A stretch of 64,000 nt of DNA. It comes from Mangifera indica. Taxonomy: Eukaryota; Streptophyta; Magnoliopsida; Sapindales; Anacardiaceae. The translations under genes and the position numbers were made by a program. The notes under the pieces are model-generated. The model worked only from the letters and a program-made list of their open reading frames with translations, was not told the DNA's origin and did not search any database. Below, piece by piece: positions 38,741 through 50,156 of the stretch. The stretch covers positions 5,890,001 to 5,954,000 of the forward strand of contig NC_058156.1 of NCBI RefSeq assembly GCF_011075055.1. The letters are read 5' to 3'. Within the stretch, counting starts at the first letter, position 1. Each line of letters opens with the position of its first letter.

Positions 38741-41602
38741 CATTGTAGACGTAAGTGTTTTGACCATCGAGACAGATCATGTTAAATACTTTTCTGTAAT
38801 CTTATTATTATTATTATTTTTCATGTTTAACTTATTGTCCATCTTAGTGGATATCTAGGTTCATTATCGAATCTTCAATGTCATTATAGTAGTCTATTTT
38901 GTGTAAGACTCCAAATTACGTACATAAGTTAGTGACAGGAATTCACATTGGTGCATAAACATTGTGGCACATATTTTATGGGATATTGAATGTTTTAACC
39001 TTAAAATTAACCGCATATACAAAAATACCAAAGTTTTCATACACTAAGCATTTTTACCATAAAGTTTGCTGAAATTCCTAAACTACCCTTGTCTTTAACC
39101 TTATAAACATAAAGGAGGAAGAGTCGGGCTTTCCACAATAAAAATCACATATGTTTGAAAGATTTTGTAGGAAAATCATCCAAATTCAAGTCAATGTTGA
39201 TCAACACCTCTTGTTATGTGTTTTCTTTTTTAACAATTGAAAATAAAAAATATATGGTAGATTCATATTGTGATTTCATATGAAATATAATTTACTATTG
39301 TTTCATATGAAGATTTTATATTGTTTTATTGTTTAATGTTGTTATAATGTAATTGGATTATTGATAGTTAAACTAGGAATGAGTTGACAAAGATCCAGGT
39401 AAATTTTGGATCAAAAATAACATGAAGAACTGGTTGGCATAGCTAGTCCTACCAACCTATTCTTTTAGACCTATGAATCCTAAATGTTATTATCCAAGGT
39501 GTTTATGTTTCAAGAAGATGAAAAAAGTTGCATTTAAGATTTGCTATGAAGGGTAATGGATTTATGGCAATGATAATGTGATGAGATATGTTGGTGGGAA
39601 TGAGAGACCGATTTGCATTAATATAGGTTTGATTTCAAAGGATTTATAGCAACAATATGCTAACATCTTAGAATCGATCAAAGTCAGTCAAATTTGCATG
39701 TATTTATCCCTGGTAATACAGGTCTAATTAAGATTATAAATAATGATGATCTAGAGTATATGATGGTCGTAGTAAGAAGCTTAAAAGGATCGACCAAACT
39801 CTATGTTATTAAGAGTTTAATTGAAGGAAGAGACAATCAAGAAACCAAGGATATTCATGAGGAAGAAAGAAATGATCATCCGAGAGATCATTAGGCACAA
39901 CTACAAAGTTTTCAAGAGTTTGGTAGGAAGTATGTTGATGATGATAATGATGATGATATGGATAAAGATTATAAAGTTAAAGATAATCAGGATGATGACG
40001 ATGATGATAAATTTTTAGGGTTTGATGATGACATGTTCTATAGACAAAGCTAAGACGTTGGCAGAAGTCAGAACATTGCTTGTAATGACGATGTTGAAGG
40101 TAGCACAAAACGCCATGGCTCTAAAGATATTTGAGCAAATACAAGTCATGTTCATAATTCAAATTCATTTCAATAGGTTTCTGAACCTATTATTAATGTT
40201 GAAAATGCAGGTGTTAGTAATCAGAAAACACAAAGAGATAACTATTTACAAGTGATGGGTTTTTATAATTTCAAGGCATAATTAAAAGCATTATTTCTAA
40301 CATATGTGTTAGAGACTAGTATTCAATAGAAAGTTGATCACTCTAATAGGATATAATTTGAGATTATATATGTATATCCACAATGTAAAGGGCAAGCACA
40401 AGCAACAAGAGAGGAAGATGGAGAGTATTGGGTGCTATGACATATGGATGAGGCACACACTTGTTTACACAATCAAATTTTATCATATCATAGACAAACT
40501 GGTGCGAAGTCATTGGGGAATATTCTTAAATCAATGTTTGTGGTTAATCGCATTTATCGATTGAAATAAATTATTATCGACATGGTAGATCGACACAAGA
40601 TCAACATGTGTACCCTTTTTTAATGTATGTAACATGCCTCCCTAAAAGTACTACCCTCTGAAGAAAAAATATTACGAATTAATATCTAGAGTGAATATTT
40701 TAAAGCAAATTTTTAAAATGAGCTCGTCACTAAAAGTGTTCAGAAATTATTTTAAGAAAATTGAAAATCTAAAAGTGAAGAAAAGATGCATATATCACAT
40801 ATGAAACTCATCTAAAAGGCATCTGAAAAATATGGAGTAATCATATACAATTATACAACCATCTGAAAAAGGCCAAAAGTCAATAATAACATATGGTTGT
40901 ACGTATGTAACATAAACCAGAGATAACCTACTCTAGCTCGAATCTATTTTCGTTGACCTGACTTTGCCTCACAGTTACCTCAATCACCTGTACCTACAAT
41001 CATGAAAGAAAAGAAAGTGAGAGATAAGAACACTCAGTAAGGGGAAATAATTAAGTAAATTATCTTTTTTTCTGTTCTAAATCACTCTCATGACTCAATC
41101 TCACATCATAACCTCCTCAAGGAATCGAGGGGATAATCTAGTTCATCTTTTACTATTTGGGTCACACTTTATCCCATCTGGTGTCTATTTGATACTTTCT
41201 GGAAGCTAACTATAGGGATTTTACACTTTTCTAAGCTTGAGCTCTCTTCCTTTCTCATACTACATTATTTTTGAATCTAAATTGTGCTCTACTATGAGTA
41301 TGCTCTATTGCTAGTGGACCCTATTATGGGTCTATGTCCTACTACAGATGTGCCCTACTGTAAATAGTGTAGTGTAAAGTGCCCTCTCATAGTTCGTAGC
41401 ATGCATGGATGCTTTATCTTTTACTAATCTTGATTCTATCTAAAACTATTCATAACCCACCAGACCACATTCTTAGGACGACCCTTGAATCCTAAACCCT
41501 AAATTCCTTTTCCTGCTTTTCTTTTCCTTTTCTTTTTCTCTCCTTTCTTTCCTTTTCTTTTTCTCCTCCTTTTCTTTCTTTCCAAAAACTGTAAATCATT
41601 GT

Positions 41603-41980
41603 TCATTATACTATTCATTTGGTAGGGTAGTCTTTTTGTTCATGCAATTTAACAATACAAACGATCTCTAATTCATACAAACTATATATCATTAAAAAGA
41701 GGATTCAAAGAGCTTTCTAACAAGCTATAACAGCACTCATGATTCATCAGATAAAGTAGTCAAAACGTGGGATGAAATCAATGGCAAAAAAATATATTCA
41801 CTATTTATTTGGCAAGGTAATCCTTTTGTTCACATAATTTAATAGTCTAAACGGTCTCTAATTCATACAAGATATAGATCATTGAAAAGAGGATTCAAAT
41901 AGCTTTCTAACAAGTTATAATAGCACTCATGATTCATCAGATAAGACAGTCAAAACGTGGGATGAATTCAATAGCAAAAC
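41603..41980. repeat. Tandem duplication of about 188 bp inside the solo LTR
   Basis: 41603-41790 and 41791-41980 share TCTCTAATTCATACAA, AAGAGGATTCAAA, CACTCATGATTCATCAGATA and CAAAACGTGGGATGAA, with modest divergence. Confidence 0.8.
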
Positions 41981-42550
41981 TATAAATATTATCTAACTTT
42001 CTGTCTTGAACAAAATCACACACATATATAGCCCCAAATGGCAAAGCAACATTTCTCAACTTCAAAATCATCATTTATAACATAGAGCTAAGGAACCGAA
42101 AGCATAAAACATGAAACATACCAAGAATAATGTCACTTACCTTGTTTCAACCCAATCTTTGTTAAGTTGGCTCCCTCCTTTTTGTCCTGCTTCTTTGATC
42201 ACCAAACCACCTTAAATTAACACCAAAACACACTAACATATTCATATAACAAGCATCCAATATATATAAATATAGGTAAAGGGAAAATGAAGAGATCTTT
42301 TGGTGACCAAAACTTCCAAAGTACTTCATTTTTTTTCCTATTTTGTCTTCCAAAACCACTTCAATTCCTTCCTTTTTGTTCATGAAACAAAAGAAAACAG
42401 TATGAAGAAAGCTGGCTTCTGGAATGGACGGGAAAAGATGATGGAAAGAGGTATAAAGCTTCATTTTTTTGTCTTTTCTCTCTTTATATATATCAATACC
42501 TTTTAATATGGATTTATATATACATATATATCTCTTTATCTTTTTGTAAG

Positions 42551-42555
<5 letters not shown>

Positions 42556-42611
<56 letters not shown>
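42556..42611. repeat. (TA)n microsatellite
   Basis: A long uninterrupted TA run near the right end of the solo LTR, followed by CACACACATACA. Confidence 0.9.
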
Positions 42612-42614
<3 letters not shown>

Positions 42615-43823
42615 ACACACATACATGTGAAAATATATATTTAAAACTAAAAATATCTTAAAACAGGGTCAAAAAATATAAATACCCCTGAAACGTATCT
42701 GAGGGTATTACAATGTACCTACGATTGTGCGTTGACGATATGCCAAATTTGACTATTATTTTTTATTGCCATCATTCAATAATTGTGTTAGTGGTAACTA
42801 TACTACCTCATGCCCATCTTGTAATTACCATATAAATAGTAATATGCATATGTAATTCAAAAAAACCAAGCATATTGAAAGATTGTTTTAGAGAGCTACT
42901 AAGACATATCGCATCAAGGACTTCCAAGTTGTCATGAGTTGAATTACTTAAGTAAATCCTGCTACTGTTGCCTATTTGATCGACATTGGATATGAAAGAT
43001 AGTCACATGCCTACTTTGAAGGATAACGGTACAACATCATGATGATCAATATTATTGAGTCTTTCAATGTTTTAACAAAAACTGCTCATACTTTATCTGT
43101 CACCATATTAGTTGAGTTTCTAAGGAGCACAATGCAACATTAGTTTTACAATAGGCGAAACGCGGTTGGTAAATTTAGTAAAATTGGTTTAATGTTCTTT
43201 TTTTTTCATTAGGTTTTATTATTTGTTTTAACAGGTGAGAGATCTCACCCATTGACAGTATGGGCAGAAGATAAGCTTGCTAGACATGTGCTAAAATTTG
43301 TCAATATATTGGTTAAATAGATTAACATGCATTAATACGATGTACATGTTCATAGTAACAAGTGTTCATAGTGAATATTCTCTACTGAGTGTGTGACTAT
43401 GGAAAATTTTAACTTTCTCATATTCCATGTACACATGCCACAACTATTGCAAGGTATAATAACCTCTCGAAGTATGTCGAATGAGTACGTATATATTACT
43501 TGACTGAATTTTTATGAGGGATGTATAGAGAAGATGTTAATCTGGTAAGTGATCAATCAATTTGGGCACCATCTAATATGCCTATAATTTATTCATCTGT
43601 GATGCAACAATGGCAGTCTAGAAATCCATCTAACTACGCAAAAAAACCTTCACAAAAAGAGGAAGTTTGATCACAAAATTGTAGTCGATATCATTAGCTT
43701 AACCATAATCGATTGAATTGTTTAAGTTTAGCTCTGGTACTCATGGTTCACTCATCTCGTGTATTAGGTAGTGGTAGAAGATAAGGTTATCGTAATCACA
43801 ATGCAACCAATCTAGTGGAATAG

Positions 43824-44659
43824 ATTATCATGGTTTAAATTTTGTATTGACTTAGATTGCAATTTCAAGTTTATATAAATTGCATGCTTAAGTTTTCTTT
43901 TGGGTTTTGTATATATTTTATTGTATTAATTTCGTGATGGTTTATTTTCAGGTTCTTACATGTATGAAATTTCAGTTGCTCAAAAGTAACAAGTTCCCAT
44001 CTTCTTTATAACAAAACCACTTGTCTTGTACTAACTTATCCAAAGTTGTTTTGGTTGAGCTAGTACAAGACAACTGGCTTAGTTACTAGACTATGAAATG
44101 TGTAATCAAGTGGCTTGTATTATTGAAGGCTTTTTGTATACTAAATTTACCTTTAATTGAATTTTTTCTTAATTTTTTGTTATGAGTTTTTTTTTTGTTT
44201 TGACTCAAGTATAAGATCATCCGTAATCAGCAAAGAAATTTGCATAAGCGTTATAATACAGACTAAAAAAAAAAATGAGGCACCCCATCCGACGAAATGG
44301 AATTATTATGGCTTATTTTAGGTTTAAGGTATTTTTATTGAAATAATTTCCTTATGGGTTATTTTGTTAATGTTGTGATGGATTATATTCGATATCATTG
44401 TATTAACACCATTTATATTTAATTTCGTAACAATTTTATTTTGTAGTAACATTCTTTCTTAATTCATTCTATGAAATAATGATACAAAAGGCAATTACAT
44501 CACCAAAACAACAATCAAATGAAGTTCAACAAGCATTTTCCATGGCCACTGAACATTAAGTGAAGTCCTCCAAACCTGCATTTCAACAATCCAAGTTTAA
44601 TTAAAAAAATATGGTCAATTAAGTAAAGTTTGAAAAAACCACAAAACCACTAATGAATA
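43824..44659. other. Intergenic spacer between convergent MULE-1 genes
   Basis: AT-rich with no domain. It holds a hairpin at 44021-44073 and homopolymer runs near 44270. Confidence 0.45.
44021..44073. terminator. Hairpin between convergent genes (possible 3'-end signal)
   Basis: TTGTCTTGTACTA (44021-44033) and its exact inverse TAGTACAAGACAA (44061-44073) are separated by 27 bp. It lies between the two tail-to-tail genes. Any role in transcript ending is inference. Confidence 0.3.
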
Positions 44660-47600
44660 CTTACTAAAGGCCCTCATGTGGAATATGATGGTAGTTGTGC
44701 GCTTTCAAAGCCTCTTAGAATGTCTGGATGTGAAGTTCAATGCACGATTTCGAGTAAGGTATTTTATAAACAATAGTATAAAAACTGCACAATCTTTGTT
44801 TGCTACATCTTGTTTTGGCACGTTACAAACAAACTTGAATTGTAGCATTTGTAGAGTCTTCGGTGGTTGGATACCCTTTGTTGTATAATAATTGCTTACC
44901 TTCATAAGGTGTGGCAATACCTTATACGACGCCATCAATTTTTTCATTTTTTTTTTGCTAGTAGTATATTTTGCGAAGTCGTATACATACAACTTCCACT
45001 CATTGAAAATCAATGCACCGTAAATCAGTGTTAGTTGTCGAAGTTGATAGGAAAGAATACTTGTCAAGTAATAGACAAAAATAATTGCAATTAATGATAT
45101 CCCTAACCAAATAAACTAGTTAAAGTAAATCATCTTCTTGAGACTATTCCATGGCCTAATGTATTCATTGAGCGGTTCAAGTAAGATGCCATTAATTTGA
45201 TGTTGGAAAAAAAAGGGGCCACTCTATGATTGAACCCAAATGTTTGAACTCATATGCATACTATGAGAGATGTGTAACGAATTAGGTAGAGACAATTGTC
45301 TAGTTACTATATGGAAAACACTTTTAAAGTATTCCTAAGAAAGCTTCAATGTACTGTGTACAAAAATAAATTAGATCATAAGCTAAAAGTAACAACTTAA
45401 ATGAATGATGACATACAAATAGTGCATATTGTGTTATCTAACCATTGCTCCTCAATTACCATTAGGGACCACTAGGTTTTGGTCACATGGGCTATTGTTC
45501 AATTAGGTCTTGCAAGGAAGACACATCAGCTCTCATTATCTGAAGCATTAAAGTACTACAAATAGAATGTTGAGTAGTACTCAACAAATGTCTTGTCAGA
45601 ATAAGGGCGATCAGGTATGGGTTGTATGCTCTTAATTGGTATGTTCTTTTATGTCTTTGTTGGATTTGTGAAATGACTTATCAACTGTTTACCTTTTCAT
45701 AGAACATATCCAAATGTTGACTTTTTTTTGGCAATCGAAGGCTTTTCAGCATTTTTCAATGAGACATCATTCTGTTGTTGCACATTATCATCTGATAAGA
45801 CATCCATCTAAAAAAAATTTATTTGTTATTAGTCTATAACACAACTAAATAAAATAATAAAAAAGTATAGTAGATATTAACCTGCAATGATCTCGATGTT
45901 TAAACATATGAATCTTCTAATGTTGTAATCCAATGCATTATAGAAGACTGTTGTTCTTGCATCTCCCTACGAAACATTGATGTCTATTATTGATAGAGCT
46001 CCTACATATCCCTATGAAACACCGTTGGTTGTTGTTGCCATTACTCCTTTATCTTTGCATGAAACACCGATGCTTGGAATTACCACTGCTCTTACATCTT
46101 CCCATGAATCATCGATACCTGGTGCTACCATTACTCCTACATCTCTCTACTAAGTTAGACACAATGCAATTGTAATCACCTCTTGGGACATAAGAGAAAT
46201 TTATAAGAATTCATGAAAGAGAAGATGGAATGAAAAACAATAAATCTATCAACGATCAACTTACCAATTAAGTGTCCTAAATTTTCCCAACACCACCCTA
46301 ATTTGGTAGTACAATAGTCCTCCAATTCAACATATGAGGGGCTAAATCATCTTATTTTAGACTGACATAAGGCAATAAATTTCCAATCATCTCGTAAATC
46401 TAATATTACATAATATACAACATTTATAGTTAGTATTTACAATCGTCGGTATGAATTTTAATTTTATGGATTATGTGATACTTACCTAGAAAGCAATGGA
46501 GTATCCCAAAACAATATAGCTAGCCACTGATCAAGCTCATGTAGGATAGGTAGTGCCATAGACAATACTCATATTTGTTATGTATGCCTCGCCACATGGA
46601 TTCAATTGTATGGGTACCAACTAAATGCATCTAGATATCGACTAAATGCAAAAAAAATCTTGGATTAATTTTCTATTATCTATTCCTAATAGTCCTACAA
46701 ATGCTAAATACAATGTCACAAACTTTACAACATCCTTGTCATTGTCTCTCCAAATGTGTTTGTCAACTGCATTCTCGATTTTTTCATAACTTAATGTCTT
46801 GTTAATACTCGAAAAGTATTTCTCTTTCAATCGAGGTTGTCCTACACAATCAACATAGTTAGACACCTCTTTGTTATCCCTGAAGATTAAACCAATCACT
46901 AGCACAAACTTAATAGAGCTGAATTAAACCTTAACACTGTTTAATATGAACCATATTTCTCTCACTTGGTCCCCGCAGTTAATCATACGAAGTAACATTA
47001 CATGCATAAAAATGACTCTAAACCTTGCCTCTGCCATATTCAGCAAGTACCCAAAACAGGTTGTCTGAAATATCGTTCTCTGTGTCATAGTTAGTTTGTC
47101 TCTAATGACGATCATAGTGTCGATCATTATCCAAAGCATCATATGTACTCAAAATCTGAATTCCTCATGAAATCTATACCCTTCATTCCTGGTAGTTAAT
47201 TTCAAATGCTTGAAAAATTTAACAATTCGATAATTACATTAGCATAAGATTCAAAAAAGGTATAAAACACAAGTATAACAATGGTTGAAGAATAACTTGG
47301 TTGGGTGGCCTAGGAGGGGTTAGTGAACCTGCCAGCTTGTTCTTCCTAATAAAACCCAAATTGTCCAATTAAATCATGCTCCAACATATCAAACTCTAAC
47401 ATATCAATACTAAGAAATCATGCTCTAACGAAAACCAACAAATCAAATCACATTTTTCTACCACATCTGAAATCTAGTTGGATTGGTGTAAACGCCAAAC
47501 AGTTCATCCCAAACCTCCAGCAAAAGATAATATGAAATCTCTTAAATTAATCAATAAATAATGATCCATTGAACAAATCCATACACAACAATCCATTCAA

Positions 47601-47680
47601 CATGCCCATACACAAAAATCCATTCAACACGCCAAAAAAGGGGAAAAATAGAAAAAGAAACTCACCTGTCTTCTTGTCAT
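44660..47680 (-). pseudogene. DUF1985-like / Ulp1 (C48) protease-like gene (MULE-1)
   Basis: Minus-strand multi-exon gene, probably dead. A short first exon, MTRRQ (47666-47680), ends at a consensus donor GTGAGT. A DUF1985-like region follows at 46642-47142, with FQTTCFGYLLNMAEARF, then RLKEKYFSSINK and KDVVKFVTLYLAFVGLLG. The linker holds Gln-rich coiled-coil-like 17-residue repeats (about 45960-46160). The C48-like end at 44705-45067 has LYVYDFAKYTTSKKKM and DCAVFILLFIKYLTRNRAL. In Ulp1-family proteases the nucleophile lies in a DCG motif; here Cys is kept and Gly is Ala. The upstream catalytic His region is not recognisable. Ulp1 enzymes process SUMO precursors and remove SUMO from proteins; whether transposon copies do so is unknown. 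Confidence 0.65.
45960..46160 (-). repeat. In-exon tandem repeats of about 51 nt (17 residues)
   Basis: About four imperfect units on the minus strand translate to text such as VFHAKIKEQWQQQ, VFHRDMQELYQQQ and MFRREMQEQQSS (some CAG codons now read TAG). Gln- and charge-rich heptad-like spacing suggests a coiled coil. The repeat sits between the DUF1985-like and C48 regions. Confidence 0.55.
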
Positions 47681-47799
47681 GGTGTTATTGACTACCAATT
47701 AGTGATATTTCTTGTCATCGTCTAGTGATCGATGCTGGTCATCACTCATGGGATTGGTCTTCCTTTGGTGACTTGAAAATATTACTCACAAGAGAAAAC

Positions 47800-47993
47800 T
47801 GAAAATATTATTCATGCATTGCTTTTTTGGTTGATGGGAAAGCAAGACGATAGAGATTCCTCTACCATCTGTAAGCATCGTGTCAAGGGAGGGAATTGAA
47901 AATAATATTCATACACTACTCTTTTAGCTCATGGGAAAGTAAGATGATAGAGATTCTTCTACCAGCTGCAAGTGTCACGTCAAGGGAAGGAAT
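47800..47993. repeat. Subterminal tandem duplication of 97 bp (MULE-1)
   Basis: 47800-47896 and 47897-47993 are two consecutive units. Both hold GATAGAGATTC, CTACCA and GTCAAGGGA. The pair lies just inside the right end of MULE-1 and upstream of the protease gene. Confidence 0.8.
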
Positions 47994-48440
47994 CTTCCAT
48001 AGCTCCAGACAAAGGTATTTTGAGGTTTTTACAAAATTTGTGGTATATTTGCTAAACTTATGAGATGTGTGATATATATATATATATAGGTGCTTCGAAA
48101 TTTGGATAAAAATTTCAATGTCTCATATTTTGCTCACATAAATATATGCATTGTTTATCAAAATGTTTCACTAAAATTAAGCCAATGAAAATGTTGCAAC
48201 GTCTCATGTTGGCCTTCTTTGATTAAGAAGTCAAATAATAAATTATTGTCTTACACGTTTCACAACATGTAATTCTCAGCAATTGATGATGCGCGCAATG
48301 TAACAGTTCCCTTAAAATAATACTATTAACCTTTCGGTTAGTTTTTCTATGTAGAGGACAATTAGTTTCTCTATGTACAGGAAATTAATAAACTACAAGA
48401 CTGCTTGAGTGGTATCTGATGTAGTCTATATGTCAGATGA

Positions 48441-48548
48441 TATATATATATATATATATATATATGTGTATGTGTGTGCGCGCATGCACGCGCGTGCGTG
48501 TGCGCACACTTGCATGCATGTGCATGTATGTGTGCATATACATATGTA
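48441..48548. repeat. Alternating purine-pyrimidine tract, (TA)n-(TG)n-(CG)n
   Basis: Roughly 107 bp start as (TA)n and pass into TGTGTATGTGTGTGCGCGC, then ATGCACGCGCG. After one break at CACTT the tract continues as GCATGCATGTGCATG and on to ATACATATG. Such tracts are classical candidates for Z-DNA or other unusual structure. Confidence 0.8.
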
Positions 48549-48894
48549 TAGACATCATGCTAAAACATCAAGAAAATACCTGTAAACACTCACGAAAGAA
48601 AATACTTGTTAATGAAATTTGGATAACCAATTTAGTCTGGTTGAAATTAAAAATATTAACAAGCCAATTTACTCTCCTTCATTTACACATAAAATTGTAA
48701 TTATTATATAAAAGATGTTATGAAAACAATTTTAACGAAAATATATTATAGGTAATAATATGTATATTTATTTTAAATATTTAATAAATGTATATTTATA
48801 TATATTATATATAATTAAATATTATTTTATCTTTAATTTAAAATCACTTAATTATAAAATATACGTAACCCTATTAATATATTATGCCTAGAGT

Positions 48895-49185
48895 TAGATC
48901 CGAACTGAGTCAAACTCAAGCTCAAGTTCAGTTCGGTTTATATATAGCTGAGTTCGAGTTTAAACTCGAACTCGTGAAAACCAAGTTTAAACTCGATTCA
49001 AATTCAGTTTGATTCGTTTTTCGTTATTAAAACGACGTCTTTTTAATACATATTGATCAAAACGATATCATTTTATATCAAAATTTTTAATTGAAAATTT
49101 TGATGAGTAGCTTGAGTTCGAACTTGTTCGATCCAAACTTGAACTCAAGCTTAAACAAGTTTGATTCGAGTCTAATCCTAATTAT
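48895..49185. mobile_element. hAT-like non-autonomous element
   Basis: An 8-bp direct repeat CCTAGAGT flanks the segment (48887-48894 and 49186-49193), the size expected for hAT insertions. Inward-facing similar ends (TAGATCCGAACTGAGTC and the inverse TAGACTCGAATCAAAC) and internal CTCAAGCTCAAG words support an inverted-repeat element. No transposase is present. The terminal repeat alignment is imperfect. Confidence 0.5.
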
Positions 49186-49193
49186 CCTAGAGT

Positions 49194-50030
49194 AATGTCA
49201 CTATTTGAGTTAGGTTCCCAATAAAGAATCCGTTCACACCGACGTGATCCCATTGGCCATATTTCTTATTGAGACAGTTAACTATTAATTTAATTCATTA
49301 AAAACCCTGGAAATTCTTGTCAACCAAGCCATTGAGACCCACTCAATATCAATGAGATGAAGTAAGAGGGCATTGGAGTCAATTTTCAACTTCAAAAGCG
49401 AGAAAGGAACTTCACGATGTTTGCCGACTTTTCGTACATTCACAATGCCAACACGCTGGCCACGGATGCCAGTCACAATAGAAAGGGCATCTTGTTGGAG
49501 TCAAATTTTATTATTAAGATTATAAAGTTATTAAAAAAAATTTTAAATATAAATAATTATTATATTTAATTAAATTTTATAAATATAAATAATTATTGTA
49601 TTTAATTAAAAATAATAAAAATATTAATATTTTATTTAAATATTTTTAAATATAATTATGTTTAAATATTTTTATATTATTTATCATATTAATTAAAAAT
49701 AAAATTATTTTTATTTAAAAAATTAATAAATAATTATATAATTATAAAATAATTAAAATTATTTTAATAATTTTTTAATATTTAAGATGAAGATGATAAT
49801 CAGAATATTATCTATATTATTTATTATATTATTATTATAATATTTTATTGTTGACAAATTTATTATTGAGAAAATATATAAAATAATTTAAATAATAAAA
49901 AATAAATTAACAAGAAATATTGAAAACCAAATGCCCTTATATTTTTTACCAATGATACCCCATCATTAATTATGAGCATTGGGGTTGTTCTCGAAAATAT
50001 AAGATCCTCTGAGGGCAGAACGATAATTCA
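49194..50030. other. Upstream region of PLA1 gene with AT-only block
   Basis: 49500-49925 is almost pure A/T with runs such as TTTAATTAAA and TATTTAAATATTT. It may be a decayed element or a matrix-attachment-like region; no gene is seen in it. A short minus-strand reading frame at 49285-49476 (containing GIRGQRVGIVNVRKVG) looks protein-like, but I could not identify it. Confidence 0.4.
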
Positions 50031-50032
50031 TG

Positions 50033-50043
50033 TCTATATATAT
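50033..50043 (+). promoter_or_regulatory. Probable TATA box of PLA1 gene
   Basis: TCTATATATATG lies about 115-125 bp upstream of the start codon, which would leave a 5' UTR of roughly 80-90 nt. The position is typical for a plant core promoter. Confidence 0.5.
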
Positions 50044-50156
50044 GTGCTTTGATTTATTTTATCTCACTTAGTTGGCAATTTGTTTCATATCCGCAAGATC
50101 TCGTTGACCATCTACGGTGAAGCCCAATTCCATCTCTTTATCTCTTTGTTTCCCCC

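Larger units (their letters stand above)
40628..42712. mobile_element. Solo LTR (gypsy-type), inserted in the transposase
   Basis: Starts TGTAACATGCC, ends GGGTATTACA, and is flanked by an exact 5-bp duplication ATGTA (40623-40627 and 42713-42717). The inverted termini TGTAACA/TATTACA resemble those of the gypsy element at 23323-33404. There is no internal coding region, so unequal recombination between two LTRs probably left this solo copy. A polypyrimidine tract (41507-41582) and a (TA)n tract (about 42556-42611) lie inside. Confidence 0.8.
39545..43823 (+). pseudogene. MURA-type Mutator transposase pseudogene (MULE-1)
   Basis: Would encode the transposase that binds MULE ends and catalyses excision. 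Reading plus strand: N-terminal region DNVMRYVGGNERPICINIG (39570-39630) and NDDLEYM (about 39740). An acidic DD-rich linker follows, then the Mutator DNA-binding region with CKGQAQATREEDGEYWVL and HRQTGAKSLGNIL (40390-40540). The solo LTR at 40628-42712 interrupts it here. After the LTR the frame resumes inside the DDE core (DMPNLTII, then HHSII, about 42740-42780). Next are RIKDFQVVMSELLK (about 42915), a SWIM-type finger CDYGKF..LSHIPCTHA (about 43395-43440) and a C-terminal knuckle-like NHNRLNC. The first part of the DDE core is missing. Many stops are present. Confidence 0.75.
39030..48070. mobile_element. Mutator-like element with transposase and Ulp1-like gene (MULE-1)
   Basis: A convergent pair: a plus-strand MURA-type transposase pseudogene (39545-43823) and a minus-strand DUF1985-like/C48 gene (44660-47680). 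The candidate terminal inverted repeats are weak. TTACCATAAAGTTTG and TACCCTTGTCTTT (about 39050-39095) resemble the inverse of the right end (ATACCACAAATTTTG, TACCTTTGTCTGG, about 48010-48050). Exact ends and target duplication were not found. MULEs carrying Ulp1-like genes (Kaonashi in Arabidopsis, CUMULE in melon) are known. A solo LTR adds 2.1 kb to its length. Confidence 0.65.

Noticed and set aside
42162..42626. 154-residue minus-strand reading frame starting in Tyr/Ile repeats
   Set aside because: It starts in a (TA)n microsatellite and runs through the solo LTR. The repeated Tyr-Ile text is translation of TA repeats.
48437..48700. 87-residue reading frame over the alternating tract
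   Set aside because: The first third is translation of a simple repeat and the remainder has no recognisable content.
49285..49476. Minus-strand frame with GIRGQRVGIVNVRKVG as a gene fragment
   Set aside because: The text looks protein-like, but I could not match it to a family with confidence. It is noted only in the upstream-region entry.
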